From NCBI GenBank assembly GCA_014376935.1, contig JACMQO010000109.1, positions 1 to 41,301 of the forward strand: a DNA stretch of 41,301 bases. Direction: 5' to 3'. Origin of the DNA: Bdellovibrio sp. GTDB lineage: Bacteria > Bdellovibrionota > Bdellovibrionia > Bdellovibrionales > Bdellovibrionaceae. A program made the translations under genes and the position numbers. Positions 40,501 through 41,301 of the stretch are shown here, piece by piece. The notes under the pieces are model-generated. The model made no database searches. It saw nothing but the letters and a program-made list of their open reading frames with translations, and was not told where the DNA came from. How positions within the stretch are numbered: position 1 is the first letter of the stretch; the number at the start of each line of letters is the position of its first letter.

Positions 40501-41301
40501 CCAACGAAAACGAAAACACCTACACATTATTTATTTTATCCGACAGTACCGGCGAAACGGCCGTGACGATGCTTCGAGCCGCCTTAGTTCAGTACGCCGA
40601 AAAAGAAATTAACATCGTTCGTTGCAAAAATATTCGCAGCGAAGACCAAGCCCGTAGCGTGGTTGACGATTGCTTCGAACGTCGTGGAATGATCGTTTAC
40701 ACTTTTGCCAGCCCCATCTTAAGAAAAAAAACGGCAGAACTTTGCTTAGAAAAATCAATTCCTTCGATCGACCTACTTGGTCCATTGATCAACACGCTCG
40801 ATCACTTCTTTGGCGTGCAATCATCCAGCCAAGTGGGTGCCTTACGCCAAACAGACGACATGTATTTTAAACGCATCGAAGCGATCGAATACACGGTTCG
40901 ACATGACGACGGAAAAACTTTTGCCGAGCTGGACAAAGCCGATATCGTTTTGGTCGGCATCAGCCGCACCAGCAAAACTCCGCTATCTATTTTTCTAAGT
41001 CATAAAGGCTGGAAAGTGGCTAACGTTCCGCTGGTGATCGAATCACCACTTCCACCTGAATTATTTAAAATCGATCAGCGAAAAATTGTAGGTCTAATTA
41101 TTGATATCGATTCTTTGCAACGAATCAGAAAAAACCGCTTAGAAAAATTTGGCCAGGATACGGGCGGCGAATACGCCTCGTCTCAACAGATCTTGAAAGA
41201 AATTGAATACGCCGAAAATTTATTTAAACAAAATCGCCGCTGGCCCGTGTTTAACGTGACCGAGCGGGCTTTAGAAGAAACGGCCAGCGAAATCGTACGC
41301 G
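40497..41301 (+). CDS. Pyruvate,phosphate dikinase / PEP synthase regulatory protein (DUF299), N-terminal part
   Basis: The frame runs from ATG 40497 off the end of the window (about 268 residues visible), so the ORF track shows only shadows here. This bifunctional ADP-dependent kinase and Pi-dependent pyrophosphorylase controls PPDK or PEP synthase by phosphorylating a Thr next to the catalytic His. Marks are LFILSDSTGETA, the P-loop GISRTSKTPLSIFLSHKGWKVANVPLV, GLIIDIDSLQRIRKNRL and YASSQQILKEIEYAE. LNTLDHFFGV and YFKRIEAIEYTVRHDDGK also match. The gene is translationally coupled to the preceding unknown gene. Whether the target is PPDK or PEP synthase cannot be told from this window. Confidence 0.92.
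   Translation, partial: MTNENENTYTLFILSDSTGETAVTMLRAALVQYAEKEINIVRCKNIRSEDQARSVVDDCFERRGMIVYTFASPILRKKTAELCLEKSIPSIDLLGPLINTLDHFFGVQSSSQVGALRQTDDMYFKRIEAIEYTVRHDDGKTFAELDKADIVLVGISRTSKTPLSIFLSHKGWKVANVPLVIESPLPPELFKIDQRKIVGLIIDIDSLQRIRKNRLEKFGQDTGGEYASSQQILKEIEYAENLFKQNRRWPVFNVTERALEETASEIVR

Noticed and set aside
40670-40998. Short ORFs at the window end
   Set aside because: Out-of-frame shadows of the PPDK regulatory protein, whose true frame is open to the end of the window.
1-41301. CRISPR array, tRNA, rRNA, transposase or prophage
   Set aside because: No regularly spaced repeats, no cloverleaf with CCA-type ends recognised by eye, and no transposase or phage protein in any frame.

Overview
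The window reads as a dense chromosomal segment of a mid-to-low GC Gram-negative bacterium, most likely a member of the Bdellovibrionota (Bdellovibrio-like). This is inferred from gene content and style: many small exported or lipobox proteins of unknown family, putative outer-membrane barrels, a solitary lytic transglycosylase, and several housekeeping genes that look divergent. No ribosomal RNA, tRNA, CRISPR array, insertion sequence or phage gene was seen. About 46 genes are supported, including two cut by the window ends.

Layout. 1-1690: end of aroA followed by aroC (shikimate pathway). 1776-5562: small exported proteins, a DUF4142 protein, a DUF6572-type protein, an orphan OppA-like binding protein and a threonine/alanine-rich lipoprotein. 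5568-8177 (minus): a three-gene methylthioadenosine salvage operon (class II aldolase, mtnA, mtnP) that looks like the aldolase-type (DHAP) shunt rather than the full methionine cycle. 8257-14354: an RhlE-like DEAD-box helicase surrounded by exported unknowns, a lipoprotein, a lytic transglycosylase and a DUF3465 protein. 14468-17348 (minus): DUF3299 protein, ABC ATPase, MacB-like permease, greB. 17377-19737: hisS and a lipoprotein.

20224-31081 is the centrepiece: an almost complete C5-pathway heme locus. On the minus strand the order is hemA, hemC (with a C-terminal extension that may be hemD), hemL, sensor kinase, response regulator, hemE, hemN, hemY, hemH. Most junctions overlap or lie within a few bases; the largest gaps are 27 and 45 nt. 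hemB is transcribed divergently from an 87-94 bp intergenic region. That region carries two TGTCA direct repeats exactly 11 bp apart, resembling a PhoB-family box, plus an inverted copy. The embedded regulator has a PhoB/OmpR-type winged helix, so it may control its own heme operon. Several enzymes are unusual: HemA is short and lacks the usual C-terminal dimerisation domain, HemC is extended, and HemB has the aspartate-rich (zinc-independent) metal site.

31064-34998: a LysR regulator divergent from an EamA/RhtA-type exporter, lgt with an enlarged periplasmic insertion, and an isolated menB. 35093-38520: two putative outer-membrane barrel proteins, rsmB, and an orphan mobile-mystery-protein-A-like HTH gene. 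A perfect 19-bp inverted repeat sits immediately upstream of the HTH gene. 38616-41301: nrdR, nusB, two unknown small proteins and the start of a pyruvate,phosphate dikinase regulatory protein, with overlapping or closely spaced reading frames that suggest one operon. nrdR has a promoter placed so that its mRNA would be leaderless.
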